Origin: Adineta vaga
Lineage: Eukaryota; Rotifera
Direction of reading: 5' to 3'
Assembly: GCA_021613535.1 (NCBI GenBank)
Contig: CP075494.1
Location: 1,426,001-1,490,000 of the forward strand
Length of the DNA: 64,000 nucleotides
Shown: positions 42,205-53,715 of the stretch, piece after piece
Position numbering within the stretch: the stretch's first letter is position 1
How the letters are laid out: every line of letters begins with the position of its first letter
The notes under the pieces: generated by a model
Databases searched by the model: none
Told to the model about the DNA's origin: nothing
Seen by the model: only the letters and a program-made list of their open reading frames with translations
Position numbers and translations under genes: made by a program

Positions 42205-44822
42205 TCAATTGAAAGTGTAAAGGAGGAGTGGTAACATGATAATGGCTGTAATTAATAAAAGCTTACCAGCTTCCATCCATAGTTCTGTAGTAATTTCATC
42301 CAAATTATCTTGAGTACGTTGTTTTTCTGGATGATCTATAGATACCGTTTGTTCATAAATGTCCAATGCTTGTTGATAGTTTTCTTTGGCTAATCGATAT
42401 TGTTTTGAATCAGCATAATCTTTACCTAAGTTATTATAACAATGTGCTAACCATGGATGATCTAATGGTAATACTTGTCGAGCTATTTCAATTGCTTTTT
42501 TATGATAATGAATCGCATCAAGATATCGTCTTTTTGAACCGAAAATATTTCCTACACTCATGTAATATTCAATAGATTCTGGACTATTTTCAGGCATATT
42601 ATTCTCTCGACGAATGTCAAATGCGCGTTGAAAATTTTCTTGTGCTTCATCCAATTTATTTTGAGTAAAGTAACAATTACCAATATTGTCATATGTCGGT
42701 GCATATATCAAATGATTTTGATCATTGAATAACTGAGATTTTATTTTGATCGACTCGAATAGATTTGACAATGCTAGATCGATTTGACCATTCATACCAT
42801 AAGCTTTACCAAGATTATTGTAACTTATACCTAATTGTTCGTAATTGACAGAAGTGACCTTCTTTTGCAATTCAATGCTTCTTATATGATATTCAATAGC
42901 TTGTTCAAAATGACCGTTTCTACCGGCAAGTGTTCCTAATAAATCGTAACAATTATATTGATGACTGATTTGTTCCACTGATGATTGTAGTAAAGAACGA
43001 TGTAAAATTTTTTCTGCTTTTTCATATTCGCCCATATCTTCTAGTATATTAGCAAGATTAATAAGACTATTATCATCAATTTTGTGTTTCTTCAATGATT
43101 GAAATACATCATGTAATTCATAACTATTCTCATCCATTAAAATTAATTGAGCAATCCATATAGATTCTGACTGATCATAGAAAATATCGACAATTCGAAA
43201 GATTGATCCAATCATAAATAAAACTTCTTCTTCCTCTCCATGCTGACTAAAACGACTTACATCTGTATAAGGTTTTGTAATTTTATTCGGGTTCACTTGA
43301 AATTCAAATAAAATTGAATGTAAACCATGTATTTGAGCACCTGATGCATCAGTGAAAAACCGACCATTGTTGCGACTTCTTGTTGTTGAAAGAAAACTAT
43401 TAAATGATATGAATTCACCTTTATTCCTCTTTATTTGTTCTAATTCTTCGAATGAAATCGCCTGACCACGATAAACTTGAAATATATTATTATCATTATT
43501 ACTATGTTTTCGTTGGTCGTCATCATAACACTTTTTCAACAATTGATACATATGATTAATAAATGCTCGAAATACAATAATGGTATCAATATCGTATGTT
43601 CGAAGTGCTTTGTTAATAATTGAGTAAAAGAATTGCTCTTTAGTATACCACCAAATCGCATGTTCAGGCTCTAAATACATCGATCAGATGTGCATTTATC
43701 AGGACATTTTTTTTGAAATGAGATGAAAAACTTGAACTATCTCTAGGAATCTTTCGAATCGATTTCTTTCTCATGTTCTATTAAAGTTGTTGGGACGTAA
43801 TAGAAACACTCCAGAAATTATAAACGGTGGGCATATTAGAAGCTCCCGATGGGGTTTCTAATGTGGGAAGGGATTTACACAATCGCGAGTGATGAGAAAA
43901 ATTTTATTTTAAATGCTTTGAGAAGACCTTTCTAACGAAGATAAATATTCTTTTGTATTTCTAAACTTCTCACATGGATTAAATTGTATTTGTATTCTAC
44001 TTACCGTAATTTGTTTCGAAATCATTGATTGTTTTAAACTGAGCATCATTTTCACGAAAATACTGACGTAATGCTTCTGATAATTCTTTTATTGCTTGAT
44101 GACTCTCTTCATCAGTTACTGGTTCGTTACAAAAAAGTTCAATTACTAATTGAAACCAAAGAAATTGTCCATTTTGTTTTGTTAGTATTTTTTGTTGTTG
44201 TATCCTTTTTGCCACATCCTTATTTCTACTAAGAAATGTTATTGGAGTTGTTGAAAATGTATTTAGAAATTTTTGGTCATTGGTCAGTTTTGTTAACAGA
44301 TGGTCACTATTATTGAAAACACCACGAATCTAATAATAATAAATATATACAGTCGCTTATTTCAAATAAACTATAATATATCAGAGAAAATTCTCAATAA
44401 ACTTCAGAAAAATAAATGAAATACTTTGTTCATAATCGTATAGTTTTTTCTGTTCGTTTTACCTTTGGAAATTGTTTCACCCAACTTTCATGTTCTTGTT
44501 CATTCATGCAATAGATATAGACTGAACGTAATTGTGTTAGACCGTGTAATTTTGACACAATCTCTTTGCCGTAAGTACCAGAAGAAATCAAAACAATATG
44601 TTCTTGTTGATCAACACTTTGTATATAATATTCACAGGCATCTACTTGATCAAATACCTTTATAAAATTAATAATTGATCTTAACTGTTGTCGACTTGGT
44701 TGTATTAGATTACAATTAACAGTTGACACTTGTTCGTTTTGTTGTTCATACACGTGCTTATCTAGCCAAACTAATGTAACGATTTCTAAATTTTTCATTT
44801 CCTGTTGATGTTGTTCGGTCAT
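42205..44822 (-). CDS. Arginine-type ADP-ribosyltransferase with TPR repeats
   Basis: Three exons in phase: 44822-44463, 44329-44005, 43670-42205, giving 716 residues. The N-terminal domain (VTLVWLDKHV, LRSVYIYCMN, WVKQFPKV...IRGVFNN) is the conserved partner domain I know from bdelloid ART-TPR proteins. The ART domain has the R-S-E triad: VYRGQ, FNSFLSTT and HGEEEEVLF with the E-x-E pair. This predicts NAD-dependent mono-ADP-ribosylation. Six or so TPRs follow (YNNLGKAYGMNGQIDLAL, YDNIGNCYFTQNKLDEAQ, YNNLGKDYADSKQYRLAKEN), a peptide-binding solenoid. A C-terminal hydrophobic tail (LLLITAIIMLPLLLYTF) may anchor it in a membrane. All catalytic residues are present. Confidence 0.9.
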
Positions 44823-45162
44823 TGCGAATAAAATTACAAATTACAGATACACTCTATACTTGAAATGATTGCTTTCATATATACACGATGTACTTGGCTT
44901 TTTCCAACCAACGTAAATTCAACTCGGCGCTTGCTGTTTACATTTACAACCTTTAATAGATTTACTTGATAGAATGACAACGAGAGTAAAAGAATGCAAA
45001 ATGCATCCATTTTTTCTTTCCTTTTCTTCTAGAAAGGATTTTTTCTTTCCTGTGAAAGAGGATATGAGAGTGTGTACTAGCTGTCATTACTAGTTTCGTT
45101 CCTGTTAAGGGTATCCCCTCTTTTTCGACATTTTCTAGAACTCGAAAACGGCAAAGCCGATC

Positions 45163-45222
45163 GCGTGTGAGTGAGGTAGATTCTTACTGTATCTTCACTC
45201 ACACTCACATTCACACCCTCAA
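45163..45222. repeat. Telomere-like palindrome
   Basis: GCGTGTGAGTGAGGTAG left arm, CACTCACACTCACATTCACACCCTC right arm, core TTCTTACTGTATCTTCA shared with 50058-50108. Confidence 0.75.
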
Positions 45223-45726
45223 GAATTAAAGTTATGTTCGTTCGCAATAATTGAAAACAAAACCGTAGAGGATTCTTGTAGTTAGATCATCAACTGAACA
45301 TTTAAAAAAATGTCGTCCTCTCTATTGATCAATCCTAGATGTCAATCAAACATTTTAAAAATAGTGAACAAACTCCCCATGCAGTTTTTTATCTGTCAAT
45401 ACTGCTGCCGTGATATGGTTCAAATTTTCAATAGTGCAGATCAAAAACTCTTTGCTTCAAAACGGGGCTCTTCAAATCAGTTGAGAATCTGACCGGCTTT
45501 AGATTTCGACCTGAAAATGTTGAATCCAATGAGCTTCATTCGAAGATGAATATTCAACGAAGACGATGACATATGTGTTTCTTCAGATGTACATTTCTCT
45601 CATTAGTTACAAATTATTCTCTGATCTGCACAAATATTAAATTACAAAACATGAGCTCTATACAAAATTATGAATCTTGTTTTGTTGAATAGCATGGCAT
45701 AAAAACTTACTCTCTCACTATTTTCC

Positions 45727-45786
45727 ATCTTGAGGGGTGTGGGTGTGGAGGAGGGTAAGACTCTTCTCTTCACACCCTCACCCACC
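45727..45786. repeat. Telomere-like palindrome
   Basis: ATCTTGAGGGGTGTGGGTGTGG left arm and TTCACACCCTCACCCACC right arm around GAGGGTAAGACTCTTC. Confidence 0.75.
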
Positions 45787-45904
45787 GGCAACACCTACAC
45801 CACACTCTCTTGCGTATTTCGATCACGCAGCTTTTTCTATTTCAGTGAGTATTTTTGTTATTTTACGTATTGTTATTATCGTTTGGTTCTTTCGAGTTTC
45901 ATAT

Positions 45905-46023
45905 AGACATGCACCAAACCCAAACCCAAGCCCAAACCCAAGCCCAAACTCAAACTCAAACTCAAACTCAAACACAATACCCAAACTCACCAAACCCAAA
46001 CAGTTTGGGTTTGGTGCATGTCT
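45905..46023. mobile_element. 119-bp MITE with 10-bp target duplication
   Basis: Inverted ends AGACATGCACCAAACCCAAA (45905 on) and its exact reverse complement ending at 46023 enclose imperfect CCCAAA/CTCAAA hexamer repeats. Flanks AGTTTCATAT (45895-45904) and AGTTCCATAT (46024-46033) form a direct repeat with one mismatch. A 9-10 bp duplication is typical of Mutator-like elements. Confidence 0.75.
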
Positions 46024-46807
46024 AGTTCCATATACACATCGAAAACGAATGGAAATTAATGATAGAAAATATCGAGCATCAGTATTCGAAATGACAAATA
46101 AGAAAAATCATTAATTCTTTGTTTTTTTGTGATAAACAATGTAAAAGATTAAATAGATCTCGATTTGATTTGACTCTTTCTTATTAAATTAATTGATTGA
46201 TATTCTTTTTTCTTTTCGTATTTTAATCTTAATTCTAATAATAATTTTCTATGTTTCATTAGGATGAGGATATGCTTTCTTCTTGGACAAGCTCGTCCAC
46301 ACCCACACATTATTATCGAGTCTTTGTTTTCATGAAAGAGAAAGAAGAAGCAAACAAATGTCGTATATGAATTGGGTATTTTCTATTAGTCTTATGTGGG
46401 GAAAATAGAAGAGAAAAAGAATAACTATAATTGAGAAAGTGGGAAATAACGAACATATCGCTTGTCTATATATATATATATTAGGTGAATTAGATATATT
46501 GGATGTTAACAAACTTGGATCATTACTAAATTACATAGTCCAGTTATATTCTAAAGAGAAAAGATTGTATATTGTAAACGTAGAGTTCGCTTTAACAGAA
46601 TAAACTTGTTTTCATAATTTCAAATTGAAAAGGTATTTAAATATGTTGGAGAGTTTTATGAGATTAATTTCTTCCGTCTTATTCATCGAAAAAAATGTTT
46701 TTCAGAGTGTCTCGCCACTGTAGTTTAGTTTTTTCTTACAAAAACAAAGCTCACAGTGGGTTTTTTCCAATTGATATTTGTTCCTTTTTTTCTTTCTGTT
46801 CTTTGGG
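46024..46807. other. Intergenic with one isolated telomere-like arm
   Basis: GTCCACACCCACAC at about 46295-46309 is a lone right arm. A TA-microsatellite lies near 46470. No gene seen. Confidence 0.4.
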
Positions 46808-46815
46808 TATATAAA
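46808..46815 (+). promoter_or_regulatory. TATA box of the E2 gene
   Basis: TATATAAA, 131 bp upstream of the start codon. A T-rich acceptor (TTTTTTTTAG ending at 46922) between them indicates a leader intron. Confidence 0.45.
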
Positions 46816-46945
46816 TGATACAACATTATTGACTCAAATTATTTTTTGCGCCACATTCTACTGATGAATGTCAGGTTTTTTTATACGATGGATATAATTT
46901 TATAAATTGTTCTTTTTTTTAGACTATAACATTCAATTCTTACAT

Positions 46946-47416
46946 ATGGCTTTCCTAAAACGTCTCAATCTACAGTATCAACAATTTTTAAAAGATCCAG
47001 CTCCATCATGCTGTGCCCAACCCAAAGATCTTGAGAACGATCCTACTCATTGGATTGCATATATTGATGGTCCACAACAAACACCATATGCAAATGGACG
47101 ATTTCATCTTACCATTGATTTTTCATGTGATTATCCATTTAAACCACCTACTGTTCGTTTCATTACGCCAATCTATCATCCAAATATTAGTACAAAAGGT
47201 GAAATATGTTTAGATATTCTTCATTCACAATGGTCTCCAGCATTGAGTATTCGTGCTTTATTATTATCGATTAGTTCATTAATAACTGATCCAAATCTTG
47301 ATCATGGATTAAATCGTGAAGCATTGAAATATTATCAAACAGATATACAGCAATTTGAAGCAATAGCGAGTCAATGGACAAAAGAATATGCTTCAAAGGA
47401 ATTCAATCTGAAATGA
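46946..47416 (+). CDS. Ubiquitin-conjugating enzyme E2 (UBE2D-like)
   Basis: I start at the ATG at 46946 (MAFLKRLNLQYQ), because the longer frame crosses a splice acceptor at 46922. The 156 residues span the whole UBC fold. It has the N-terminal helix, YPFKPPTVRF, the HPN motif (78-80), the catalytic Cys88 in GEICLDILHSQWSPAL and LLLSISSLITDPN. The residues that set up thioester transfer are intact. The loop before the HPN and the C-terminal helix (WTKEYASKE) resemble class I E2s of the UBE2D/E group. An acidic insertion (DLENDPTHW) sets it apart. It could serve the U-box or F-box ligases in this window, but that is inference. Confidence 0.9.
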   Translation: MAFLKRLNLQYQQFLKDPAPSCCAQPKDLENDPTHWIAYIDGPQQTPYANGRFHLTIDFSCDYPFKPPTVRFITPIYHPNISTKGEICLDILHSQWSPALSIRALLLSISSLITDPNLDHGLNREALKYYQTDIQQFEAIASQWTKEYASKEFNLK

Positions 47417-48130
47417 CTCATTTTACCTTCAAGATGTCAATTAGATAATTGAAGTGTATACGTATTTTTTAAAACTCCTATACGTTGTACGTTGCGGTAT
47501 GGTGAGATGATTTTTATTCTAAATTTAAAATAAATGGCATTAGATCTAGAAATATTCTTCGGAGAATATTCAATTTATATCATATGTCTACTAATCTAGG
47601 AAAACTTACGAATAAGTGGTTAATATGTACCATACCTTAAGAACTTTTAGTTACCTTTGAGACAGAAAAATTAAAAAGAAGGGTGATGGTAGATGACGGT
47701 CGACGTACCAGTAAAAAAAATATATCGTCACCCATTCACACATTTCTGTTCATTTTAATCTTTGCTGGTAACATACGAAGATAAGAAAAGTAGTCATGAA
47801 TAGAAAAACTGACAAGCAATAAGCCATTAAATTAAGATATTATTGCCAAGGATAACTAATACAAGCTAATGTAAATGGACTGACATAGAATGGAAGTTGG
47901 TTTTGTAAGACTTTCTAGTAACTATTTTTTCTATATTTCGACGTAACAGTTTGATTAAACACTCATGAAAAAATTATTACAATGAAGAAAATTTGCTTGA
48001 ATGTTTCTTTATTTTATGATGGATAGTAATTTACTATGAAGCATTTATAATAAACTAATATGATTAAAATATTGAAAACTTCAAGAATCAATAGTCTGTA
48101 AAATTGAAAATAGAAAATGTTGATTCGTTC
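47417..48130. other. Intergenic between convergent E2 and Kelch genes
   Basis: A very weak palindrome (GAAGGGTGATGG ... CGTCACCCATTCAC) lies at about 47679-47740. Nothing else recognised. Confidence 0.35.
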
Positions 48131-49713
48131 TTATCCATAGAGTTCAGCAGTATTTAATACAGTGCTACCATTTTGGCCACCACTAACCAGAACTACTCCA
48201 TTCGATAATATAGATGCTGTATGCCAATATCTTCCAATAGTCATATTTTCTACCGTTATCCAATTATTAGTTGAAAGATTATACCATACAGCATTGTTCC
48301 AAGAGATTATTCCATTCCAACCACCCATAACCAAAACATTTCCATTTTGTAATACTGTCGCTGCATGAGAGCCTCGTGCAAGAGTCATATTTGGTGTATT
48401 TGTCCATGTACCTGTTGACGGATCATAGATTTCTGCACTATTCAGATAACCAGTATCACTGTATCCGCCAATAACTAAGACCTTACCATTTGGTAATACT
48501 GATGCTGTATGAAGATATCTTGCGACAGTCATATTTCCGGTACTTATCCAAATGTCTGTTGATGGATCATATAGTTCAGCACTGTTCAAATAAATACCGT
48601 TAAATCCACCAGTGACTAAGACCTTACCATTTAATAAGACAGATGCTGTGTGATAACCTCGTGCAACAGTCATATTTCCTGTTTTCATCCACATGCCTGT
48701 TGATGGGTCATATAATTCAGTACTTCTCGAATAACCAGTATTATATCCGCTAGTAATTAATACTTTTCCATTTGGCAAAAGAGATGCGGTGTGATAACCA
48801 CGTGCAATACTCATATTTGCTGTCTTTGACCATGTTCCTGTTGAAGGATCATAGATTTCGGCACTGTTCAAATAAACAGTACCATTGTATCCGCCAATAA
48901 CTATCACCTTACCATTTAGTAATACTGATACTGCATGATAAACCCGTACAAAACTCATATTTCCAGTACTTATCCAAATGCCTGTTGATGGATCATATAG
49001 TTCAGCACTGTCCAAATGAACACCGTTAAATCCACCAGTGACTAAGACTTTGTCATTTGATAATACGGATGCTGTGTGATATTTTCGTGTAAAGCTCATA
49101 TTTCCTGTTGTTATCCGTCCTAAACAAGGCAAGAATAGAGATTCACAAAATAATCTATGAAAACTAGATAGGATGGACATATAACAACCGGTTGTCACCT
49201 GAAACTGAATGAAATATACAATCCTATTTTGAAACGCTCATGAAGATTGACAGAAGAAAGCAGAACACAAAATATCATCACTTCACAAATCGAACATCAT
49301 TAGGCATATCACTCACCTTTCCAATTTGTTGATGCGGTGTTTGATTCTATAACAGAAATGAACGATCAAGACAAGAAAAAAAAATGTCCACAAAAATTTC
49401 TCTCAACGAACAACTTACGAAACATTGTTGACACAATGGATTGATTTGTATATATCACCAAAACACTATCACTTAATTCCAGATCAATCGAAGTCAAATT
49501 CGAAGAAAATAATTCACATGTTTGACTTGTCGAAAAATAATTCAATGCAGAAATTGAATCTATTAATTTCATCATTTGACAGATGCATTGTTGTTGTGTT
49601 TGATTGAACAAGGTTCGCTGAACGTTGCCAATCAATTTGGCATCATCGATTTTATTCAAAGAAATGCAAAAACCGAGAGAAAATGTTGTGAGAAGAATAA
49701 CTATTCCAAGCAT
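48131..49713 (-). CDS. Secreted Kelch beta-propeller protein with PAN/apple-like N-terminal module
   Basis: Three exons in phase: 49713-49419, 49346-49317 (30 nt), 49119-48131, giving 437 residues. Signal peptide MLGIVILLTTFSLGFC; then a cysteine module with CICQMMKLI, LNYFSTSQTCELFSSNL and LVIYTNQSI, resembling PAN/apple folds. The short exon is a linker. Six or seven Kelch blades follow (YHTASVLSNDKVLVTGGFNG, SAELYDPSTGIW, WHTASILSNGVVLVSGG), each with the GG doublet. An earlier in-frame stretch at 49198-49120 is intron, because the acceptor CTTGTTTAG at 49121-49120 restores phase. Exon layout and N-terminal module match the FG-GAP gene at 54282-55771. Confidence 0.85.
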
Positions 49714-50057
49714 CTTTTTCTTTATGAAGATCTTTTTGCAACTGTTGTCAAACTAAAGATTCAACACTTTTCTTCTCTATTTTTTAAAGTATATAAAAGG
49801 TTTCACAGAATATTTCTTTTTGTTCAATGTCTATTTGTAATAATGGTGAAGAATGAAGAGAAGAGAAAATATGTTAGTAAAGTGTTTTAAAGAATTGGTT
49901 TTCAAAACCTTCTGTGATGTTGTCAAAGAAAGTAGAATAAAAATAAATTCTGCAATAGTTAACTCATTGAACTTTTAGAATACATGTAAAGAATGAAAAC
50001 TACGATAGATAAATGACATACGTTGAAATAGAGTAAAATAGAATCTTTATAAATTCG

Positions 50058-50108
50058 AATGGGTATGAGTGTAGTTGTTTCTTACTGTATTTTCATCTAC
50101 ACCTTAAT
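50058..50108. repeat. Telomere-like palindrome, old copy
   Basis: ATGGGTATGAGTGTAG and CATCTACACCTTAATAT flank TTTCTTACTGTATTTTC, a core shared with 45163-45222. Confidence 0.6.
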
Positions 50109-50229
50109 ATCCATTAGTTCTGTAAATCAAAACTATGATTTAAAATTGTAGTATCATTGCTAAAAAGTCAAATATACATACGTACATCATGACATGATTT
50201 ACAAGCGGAACAAATTTTGATTGGACAAA

Positions 50230-50297
50230 TGTGTGTGTGTGTATGGCTGAGGAGAATAAAGACATCCTTACTCTCAGAGACCTTCACACCCACACCC
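50230..50297. repeat. Telomere-like palindrome
   Basis: GTGTGTGTGTGTATGG on the left and CCTTCACACCCACACCC on the right. It ends 118 bp downstream of the PARP-like gene stop (minus strand). Confidence 0.65.
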
Positions 50298-50414
50298 GAA
50301 ACGGTTTGCTAACTTATTGAGAAATAACAATCGACAAAAAATAGAATTCAAATTAAATGAAAATCATTCACTATAAAAATAGGTGAAGTTCATTTCCACA
50401 TGAAGAATAAGGAA

Positions 50415-52033
50415 TTATTGATAAATAATGTTCGATTGAACTCCACTTTGTTTTTGATTTTTCAAATCATCAAGATCGATACCTAAGAAACAACAATCTA
50501 GGTTGCCTTTGTTTGGACATAAATGTGATTTGAACCACCATTCCGATTCAGGTAATAAACCAGGATGATTGTCTGTAACTCGTACCATCAAACCTGTACA
50601 GATTATTGTCGCATTTGGATCATTAAAATCTACTATAGAATTATCTGCAGTTTTGATAATCCATTCAATAACATCGTTTTTTATGTTTGAGTCAATATTC
50701 GCACTGGAAGCTTTCAGTGTTTCCTTACCAATTTTTATAATATGATCAGGATGAACACGACATTGTAATACAAATTGAATATAATTACCCTCTTTAAAAA
50801 ATTCTTTTTCTTCAGTCGATTCAATATGTTTCACTTCCGAATATCTTGGATGAGACGCATAAATAATCGATGGAGTTGCATAAATTCCTGGACCATGTTC
50901 AGCATGTTTTGCCGGTGCTAATCCACTCAATAAAATTGATAGACCATAGGTAAATCTCGTTCCATGATAACATATAGACCATCCATTGAATTTTTGAACG
51001 AAATTGTCAGTTACATAAAACGAATATCGTTTCCATCCAATTGGACAATAATATGGATAAGGACCACGATCTCTTCCATCATTCAGTGTACCTATCCAAT
51101 ATGTACGATTTTCCTTATAAATTCGATTCGAATCTGAATGTAATTGAATCTCATTACGAATTTTTTGTTTTTCATCGAATGTTTCAATATCGCCCATAAA
51201 CATAAAAATAACTTTTAATTCGCCGAATGCTCGTTTTACTGTATCTGTCAACGACTGGTATAGAGATTTGATTGAAATTTTTTTTAATTTACCAGAAATA
51301 TTTTTGAAAATCTCGAATACTATTTTGACACAACCTATTTGTATTTTTCGTATAACAATATCATCTGTATCCAATATTTTGCAAATCTTATTTAAAAATA
51401 TCTTTTCATCCAATTCATTTAAATCTTGATCCACAACACATACTAATAATATTGATGTTAATTCAAAATCATCATTTAATAAATTATCCGAAATAGAGAT
51501 CAGTGGCATTTGTGTTATATTGAAATAACGTTTACATTTTTCATAGTAAGCGTCTTCTTCTACTGGTATGCGTTCTTCGGATAAAATATTTTCTTCTTCA
51601 TGAGGTCTATCTATTGTTTCTGCTGAAGAAAATAGAATAGTATGATTTGTTGATTTCATTCATTGATTTAGAGAGAAATTATGAGAAAGTTTACTCTCTA
51701 GTGGAAATGAATCAAAGATATTTGAAATTCAAAAAAAAAATGTGGTCATTTTTTCATAAATTCTCTCATGACTTGTTCTTTATTATTTACCTTGATTGTT
51801 GATAATTTGTTGATCAGTCTCGGATGGAATTGTGTCTAAAACAATTCATAGCATCAAAAACGAATGTTCGATGATAGTGATGACTTGAAAAGATAACCTA
51901 TGTCACTCCTTTTTTTAGGGACTCCGGCACAGTTATCGTATTTCTCCAAATTATCTATTGGATGATTTTCGATAATAACGGTTATTATTGTTAATGAAGT
52001 ATAAAAGAACATGTAATAGAGATTCAAACTCAT
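50415..52033 (-). CDS. PARP-like (ART-fold) protein
   Basis: Exons 52033-51898 (tentative), 51835-51791 and 51622-50415 join in phase and give 462 residues. The C-terminal half has YYCPIGWKRY, then ICYHGTRFTYGLSILLSGL (His near residue 279) and GPGIYATPSIIYASHPRY (Tyr near 304). This is the H-Y arrangement of PARP catalytic domains, followed by a long strand with FVLQCRV. I see no clear third Glu, so activity may be mono-ADP-ribosylation or none. The N-terminal half (DLNELDEKIFLNKICKILDT) is unrecognised. The first exon begins MSLNLYYMFFYTS, possibly a signal anchor; its donor ATAG/GTTATC is weaker than the others. An ATG at 51659 lies inside the preceding intron. Confidence 0.7.
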
Positions 52034-52090
52034 TTTTTCGATTTTGAACTACCCGATCACTTGATCGTTACTTCACCTGTCAATTTCAAA

Positions 52091-52152
52091 AGGTAAGTGT
52101 GGGTAGGTGTTGGTACTGCTAAGAATTGCGCCCTAATTGGTCCCCACCCACT
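52091..52152. repeat. Telomere-like palindrome
   Basis: AGGTAAGTGTGGGTAGGTG on the left and GGTCCCCACCCACTT on the right; 48 bp downstream of the coiled-coil gene stop (minus strand). Confidence 0.65.
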
Positions 52153-52200
52153 TTTGTATATCATACGGTTACTATCATATTGTCAGTGAATTAAAATCTT

Positions 52201-53049
52201 TTAACAAACTTTCATATACTCACTTATTCTTGCCCATATTTGATTGAATTGTAAATCATGTTTTCCAAGTTGTTGTTCTAGCTCATTAATGTTCTTTTGA
52301 AGATTTTGTTTCTCATCTTTTAATAAATTGTAGTTTTCGTTAAGATTGTTCACGTGTGTTTCGAGCTTTTGGTTTGCGGTCTCTAGTTGGTTACATCGTT
52401 CATTAATGTTTCTGACTTGTTGATGAAGTTCCTCGTTTTGAGTTGTGAGATCATTGACATGCAATTGGAGTTGATCATTTCTATGTTCAAATATATTGAA
52501 TAGTTTATCTAGAATACTGACTTGCGTTTCAAGTCTGTGATTTTCTGTTATGAGATCATTCACTTGAATTTGAACTCGTTCATTCCTATCGTGAAATATG
52601 TCGAATAATCGAGAGAGATTATTGACTTGTTGCTGAAGTTGTTGATGATCATTCTTCAATCGGTTATATCTTCGATCAATAGTCATGGGTTGCTCAAGAA
52701 CAATATCTTTTGATTGGAACGTACGACGAGTGAATTCACCTCGTGACATAATTCGATCATATCTAGACCCTTCAGCTAGAAATGGTTCTGTGGCATTCGC
52801 ATACGATTTTTCAATGTATTCTTGGCGATGGGCGCGTTTTGAATTTGTTTCATTATAAATATTATCAGCTAAGAAATGTTCATCAGACTGCATTTGGCGA
52901 GATGCATTTGAGCGATACCGACAAACGGAGCAATTACGATTGCTCTTCACCTTGATATCATAATCTGGTTGATGAAATACACGATCACAAGATGAAGCTC
53001 TTATCCGAATAATGGCAGCATTCTCGCAAGCTCTGCATTTGAAATTCAT
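52201..53049 (-). CDS. Coiled-coil protein with Cys-rich N-terminus
   Basis: An apparent single exon of 282 residues. The N-terminus holds MNFKCRACENA and NCSVCRYRS, two CxxC pairs with intervening Cys/His (CDRVFH), a possible zinc-binding module. From about residue 130 to 270 there are clear heptads with internal duplication: LFDIFHDRNERVQIQVNDL is echoed by LFNIFEHRNDQLQLHVNDL. Shorter repeats follow (LETHVNNLNENYNLL). This predicts a long dimeric rod. The stop follows YMKVC directly, and a splice donor cannot be excluded there. Zinc module plus coiled coil suggests a scaffold or TRIM-like adaptor, but no RING or B-box is complete. Confidence 0.65.
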   Translation of the reverse strand: MNFKCRACENAAIIRIRASSCDRVFHQPDYDIKVKSNRNCSVCRYRSNASRQMQSDEHFLADNIYNETNSKRAHRQEYIEKSYANATEPFLAEGSRYDRIMSRGEFTRRTFQSKDIVLEQPMTIDRRYNRLKNDHQQLQQQVNNLSRLFDIFHDRNERVQIQVNDLITENHRLETQVSILDKLFNIFEHRNDQLQLHVNDLTTQNEELHQQVRNINERCNQLETANQKLETHVNNLNENYNLLKDEKQNLQKNINELEQQLGKHDLQFNQIWARISEYMKVC

Positions 53050-53393
53050 TTTCGCTGACTGTCGTGTCTATTGTGCTTCAACCACACTCTTAATTATAAA
53101 TTACAAATGTAAAGCCGTTTTGTACAAACAATGAGACCTCAGTAGTTAGAAAAAAATAATAAAACCTTGGAACTTTTTTTCTTCGATTTCTCTAATGTAT
53201 ATCGTCATAATATTTATCTTTGATTAAATTCAATGGAGAAACGCACATTTTTTCATGTGAAGAGAAATAATTATTATTTTCTATGTTGTGTCAACAATGA
53301 GTTGTTTATGAACACATTTCAATGACAAATTTTTAAATTGTTAAGAATTCTACACTCATTGATTGGAAAATTAATCCTTTGATGTTATAAATT

Positions 53394-53433
53394 AAGTGTG
53401 AGGATGTTTTTTCCCACCCTCACGCTCGCACTG
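53394..53433. repeat. Telomere-like palindrome, degenerate
   Basis: AAGTGTGAGGATG and CCCACCCTCACGCTCGCACT around a short T-run. Confidence 0.55.
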
Positions 53434-53464
53434 AAACTTGAATTACTATCTCTTTCTCCAACAC

Positions 53465-53545
53465 ATTCCACTAGCTTTTGCATACAATAATATCGCATTT
53501 GCTTATTATGGTCTCGGTAAATATGCAGACGCACTTCGAGTATGA
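53465..53545 (+). pseudogene. TPR-repeat relic
   Basis: Plus strand reads PLAFAYNNIAFAYYGLGKYA then DALRV and a stop. This is one TPR helix pair in the style of the ART-TPR genes (N-N-I-A-x-A-Y-x-x-L-G). Downstream codons are broken by stops and shifts. Confidence 0.65.
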
Positions 53546-53715
53546 AAAGGACCGCAGACATTACACTAAAAATGCTATCATCGAATCATCCTTTGGCAAT
53601 ACAACGTTAAGCAAGTCTCGATACGCCGACTGGAGAATTTGATACTCTCGAGATGTATGTTAAGTTAGCAACATATTCGAGTATGTCTTGTCCAGATTCG
53701 CCTGAAAACTTGTAA

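Larger units (their letters stand above)
44823..45904. other. Intergenic with two telomere-like palindromes
   Basis: Holds palindromes at 45163-45222 and 45727-45786. A 60-codon plus frame at 45310-45492 (MSSSLLINPRCQ) has no recognisable domain and is left uncalled. The frame at 45737-46114 is translated palindrome and MITE sequence. Confidence 0.45.
49714..50414. other. Intergenic with two telomere-like palindromes
   Basis: Contains copies at 50058-50108 and 50230-50297. A TATATAAAAGG at about 49790 faces the plus direction although the adjacent gene is on minus. No plus-strand gene is apparent. Confidence 0.4.

Noticed and set aside
45737-46114. 125-codon frame with PNPNPSPNPS repeats
   Set aside because: It is the translated palindrome plus the hexamer core of the MITE; no coding signal.
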